Source: Acidimicrobiales bacterium (lineage in GTDB: Bacteria > Actinomycetota > Acidimicrobiia > Acidimicrobiales > SZUA-35). Taken from it: a stretch of DNA of 46,396 bases. Position 1 is the stretch's first letter. The number at the start of each line of letters is the position of its first letter. The notes under the pieces were generated by a model, which saw nothing but the letters and a program-made list of their open reading frames with translations, searched no databases and was not told where the DNA came from. The stretch is from contig JAHDDW010000001.1 in assembly GCA_020629155.1 (NCBI GenBank), positions 1 to 46,396 on the forward strand, in the 5' to 3' direction. Positions 44,694 through 46,396 of the stretch are shown piece by piece. A program made the position numbers and the translations under genes.

Positions 44694-45902
44694 TCAACTA
44701 TCTAAGAGAAGCACTTCAACCATCGCACCAGCACCAATTTCTTCAGCAGGTTGAAGACGGACTAAAGCATTGCTGTGCGCCAAGGCCGAAAGCTGATGTG
44801 ACTGCTGTGCATCTAAGCGGAACACCTCAAGGCGGCCATCTACATACGAGGCTTTCGCCCTCTGATAATGAACTTTAGAATCAGAAGGCCTTGGGAAGCT
44901 AGAAACAGCTTTCGCTTTTACAATCGGCCTATCGACTTGCTCATACCCAGACATGTGCTTGAGCGCAGGAATAACAAGTAACTCGCTGCCGATCAAGGCG
45001 CTCACTGGATTGCCAGCTAAACCAAAAAATGGCTTCTCTTTATAGAGTCCGTAGACAAAAGGTTTTCCTGGCTTGATTGCCATCTGCACCCATTGCAAAG
45101 AACCTTTTACTGCAAGTGCAGATTTAATATGGTCGTGAGTGCCCATACTCACACCTCCAGAGGTAACGATCGCATCGCAACGTTTAGCAGCATCTTCGAC
45201 CGCCTCAAGCACACAAGCTTCGGTATCCTTGATAGACCCAAGATCGATGGTTTCAAAACCAGCGTTGACAATAGCAGCGATCAAAGAAGTGCGGTTGCTA
45301 TCACGAATCTGCCCACCGCTTGGCTGTTCTGCGGGGTCCACCAACTCATCGCCCGTTGAAAAAATTCCAACAACAGGTTTCTTATAAACAGAAACGGTTG
45401 TGATTCCCAAGCTAGCAAGCACGCCTAATGCAGCTGGGTTAAGAGCCATTCCAGGTTGCAGAACAGACTGACCTGCTTTAATTTCGCTGCCAATGTTACG
45501 AACAAAAGTAGTAGGTGAAGCAGAACGCAAGAGAAGCACTCGATTGTTTTCCACTACGCAGTCTTCGACCTTAACAACACAATCGGCACCTTTAGGCAAC
45601 GGCGCTCCTGTCATGATAGGAGCGGCTGTGCCAGTAGAAACTTCCTGCGTTGCACAATCTCCCGCAGCTACCTCTTCAAGTAGTGCAAGAATCACGGGGG
45701 ATTCTTGCGAAGCGCCCGTTGTATCTGCTGCCTTCACGGCAAACCCGTCCATAGACGAGTTAGCAAAACGAGGAATAGGTTCTTTGGCTAGTATCTCTTC
45801 TGCTAAAACATACTGAGAACTTTCAATAAGTCGGCGTTTAGTTTTTGAAGGCGCTGGCAGAAACGAAAGGAGATCAACTTTTACATCTTCAAGAGACAAC
45901 AT
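44694..45902 (-). CDS. moeA: Molybdopterin molybdenumtransferase MoeA
   Basis: MoeA inserts molybdate into adenylylated molybdopterin. The protein (402 residues from ATG at 45902) has PRFANSSMDGFAVKA near the N-terminus, the middle domain with PIMTGAPLPKGADCVVKVED, the MogA-like domain with VGIFSTGDELV, QIRDSNRTSL, AIVTSGGVSMGTHDH and KPGKPF...FGLAGNPVSAL, and a C-terminal domain. All usual motifs are intact. A GTG three codons upstream is an alternative start. Together with moaC it shows that the organism makes molybdenum cofactor. Confidence 0.97.
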   Translation of the reverse strand: MLSLEDVKVDLLSFLPAPSKTKRRLIESSQYVLAEEILAKEPIPRFANSSMDGFAVKAADTTGASQESPVILALLEEVAAGDCATQEVSTGTAAPIMTGAPLPKGADCVVKVEDCVVENNRVLLLRSASPTTFVRNIGSEIKAGQSVLQPGMALNPAALGVLASLGITTVSVYKKPVVGIFSTGDELVDPAEQPSGGQIRDSNRTSLIAAIVNAGFETIDLGSIKDTEACVLEAVEDAAKRCDAIVTSGGVSMGTHDHIKSALAVKGSLQWVQMAIKPGKPFVYGLYKEKPFFGLAGNPVSALIGSELLVIPALKHMSGYEQVDRPIVKAKAVSSFPRPSDSKVHYQRAKASYVDGRLEVFRLDAQQSHQLSALAHSNALVRLQPAEEIGAGAMVEVLLLDS

Positions 45903-46211
45903 AGGTTTCACACTACAGATAACTATCTTTGCTTTCCGAGGAAATTGACAAAATAGATGTCATCAAGTAACAAAAGGTTGAGCAAATGATGTCAAATAGA
46001 AGACACTATTTATTAAAAAAGTTTTTTTTAAGGCAAAATAATTCCAAAAAATCCACTCAAATAAGCCCTTTCAGATAAAAACGTGACTAGAGTCACCAAA
46101 TTCTAAGATAATCAAGAAATCGCAATTCTGTCCGTTAGCAGATAGAACAGAACATGTAAGTAAATGGTTTGGAGCAAGTTGTTCTGAACCAAACCTATGG
46201 GAGAAATTAAA
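45903..46211. other. AT-rich intergenic region with two hairpins
   Basis: This divergent gap holds promoters for moeA and the lipoprotein. It is clearly AT-rich (notably 46000-46060). GTGACT-AG-AGTCAC at 46083-46096 is a perfect short palindrome, possibly an operator. No additional gene is seen. Confidence 0.5.
46166..46195 (+). promoter_or_regulatory. 5' leader hairpin before the lipoprotein gene
   Basis: GGTTTGG (46166-46172) pairs with CCAAACC (46189-46195), a perfect 7-bp stem ending just before the GGGAGA ribosome site. It may affect translation or mRNA stability. Confidence 0.4.
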
Positions 46212-46396
46212 ATGAAACTATCTAAGATCGTAACAGCTGTCGCAGCAGCATCTCTATTCCTAGCAGCTTGTGGAAGCGATGCAGATCCTGCATCTACCAC
46301 AGATGAAACATCTTCAACTGTTGAAGGCGAAGAAGCAGCTACAACTGTTGAAGGCGAAGAAGCAGCTACAACTGTTGAAGGCGAAGAAGCAGCTAC
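46212..46396 (+). CDS. Lipoprotein, cut by the window edge
   Basis: The visible 61 codons begin MKLSKIVTAVAAASLFLAAC, a signal peptide with the lipobox LAAC (cysteine about residue 20), followed by GSDADPASTTDETSSTVEG. The mature part continues as a tandem nonapeptide TTVEGEEAA of at least three units, running off the end. It has a good ribosome site (GGGAGA) eight bases before the ATG. The repeat is probably a flexible linker before a domain outside the window, whose nature cannot be told. Confidence 0.88.
   Translation, partial: MKLSKIVTAVAAASLFLAACGSDADPASTTDETSSTVEGEEAATTVEGEEAATTVEGEEAA
46315..46396 (+). repeat. 27-bp tandem repeats in the lipoprotein gene
   Basis: The unit containing gttgaaggcgaagaagcagc recurs with exact 27-bp period (starts of ttgaaggcga at 46321, 46348 and 46375). 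The copies are identical where both are visible, and the array continues past the window end. Confidence 0.92.

Noticed and set aside
44624-44878. 84-residue plus-strand frame between moaC and moeA
   Set aside because: It mostly overlaps the end of moeA in antisense and has no ribosome site or recognisable features.
1-46396. CRISPR arrays, insertion sequences or prophage genes
   Set aside because: No spaced direct repeats, transposase, integrase or phage structural genes were seen on either strand.

Overview
The window looks like chromosomal DNA of a moderate-GC actinobacterium, most likely a marine or freshwater member of the Acidimicrobiia. This lineage call is an inference from gene content, not a computed placement. 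The evidence is the gene order yifB-dprA-WhiG-type sigma-rpsB-tsf-pyrH-frr-cdsA-dxr-rseP, an LAxTG (class E sortase type) wall-anchoring motif, an EgtD-family methyltransferase, Ala/Lys-rich tails on information-processing proteins, and several GTG or leaderless-looking starts. No phage, plasmid, CRISPR or insertion-sequence genes are visible.

Layout. 1-72: tRNA-Glu(CTC), minus strand. 289-8997: one giant secreted adhesin-like protein (2902 aa) with about 15 SdrD B-like repeats and a C-terminal LAFTG anchor, closed by a strong terminator. 9100-16216: a small membrane protein, an EgtD-like methyltransferase with an extra N-terminal region, an ABC exporter, a Nudix hydrolase, and a two-gene operon that matches MurD2-MurL, the non-canonical route that puts D-glutamate into peptidoglycan by epimerising UDP-MurNAc-L-Ala-L-Glu. 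16229-16802: a ParDE toxin-antitoxin pair with a palindromic operator. 16955-20599: metH. 20718-21549: small minus-strand genes including a DUF4259-like protein. 21747-24394: a sensorless NarL-type two-component pair followed by an MFS-like transporter. 24443-35698: the long minus-strand housekeeping run from yifB to rseP (DNA uptake, sigma factor, translation, CDP-diacylglycerol, isoprenoid and site-2 protease genes). 35994-37208: a paralogue of the MFS-like transporter. 37249-40478: menaquinone genes menH and menD, diverging from each other, with a 2OG-oxygenase-like gene behind menH. 40544-43951: an acidic membrane protein, a secreted M23 endopeptidase and a small membrane protein. 44085-45902: moeA and moaC for molybdenum cofactor. 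46212-end: a lipoprotein cut by the window edge, with 27-bp tandem repeats.

The points most worth following are the murD2-murL pair outside the proteobacteria where it was characterised, a roughly 115-bp structured intergenic repeat present in two inverted copies (35844-35959 and 43379-43493), the higher-order domain alternation and a recent 107-bp sequence exchange inside the giant adhesin, and the extended EgtD-like methyltransferase. All calls come from reading the sequence; no database search or structure prediction was run.
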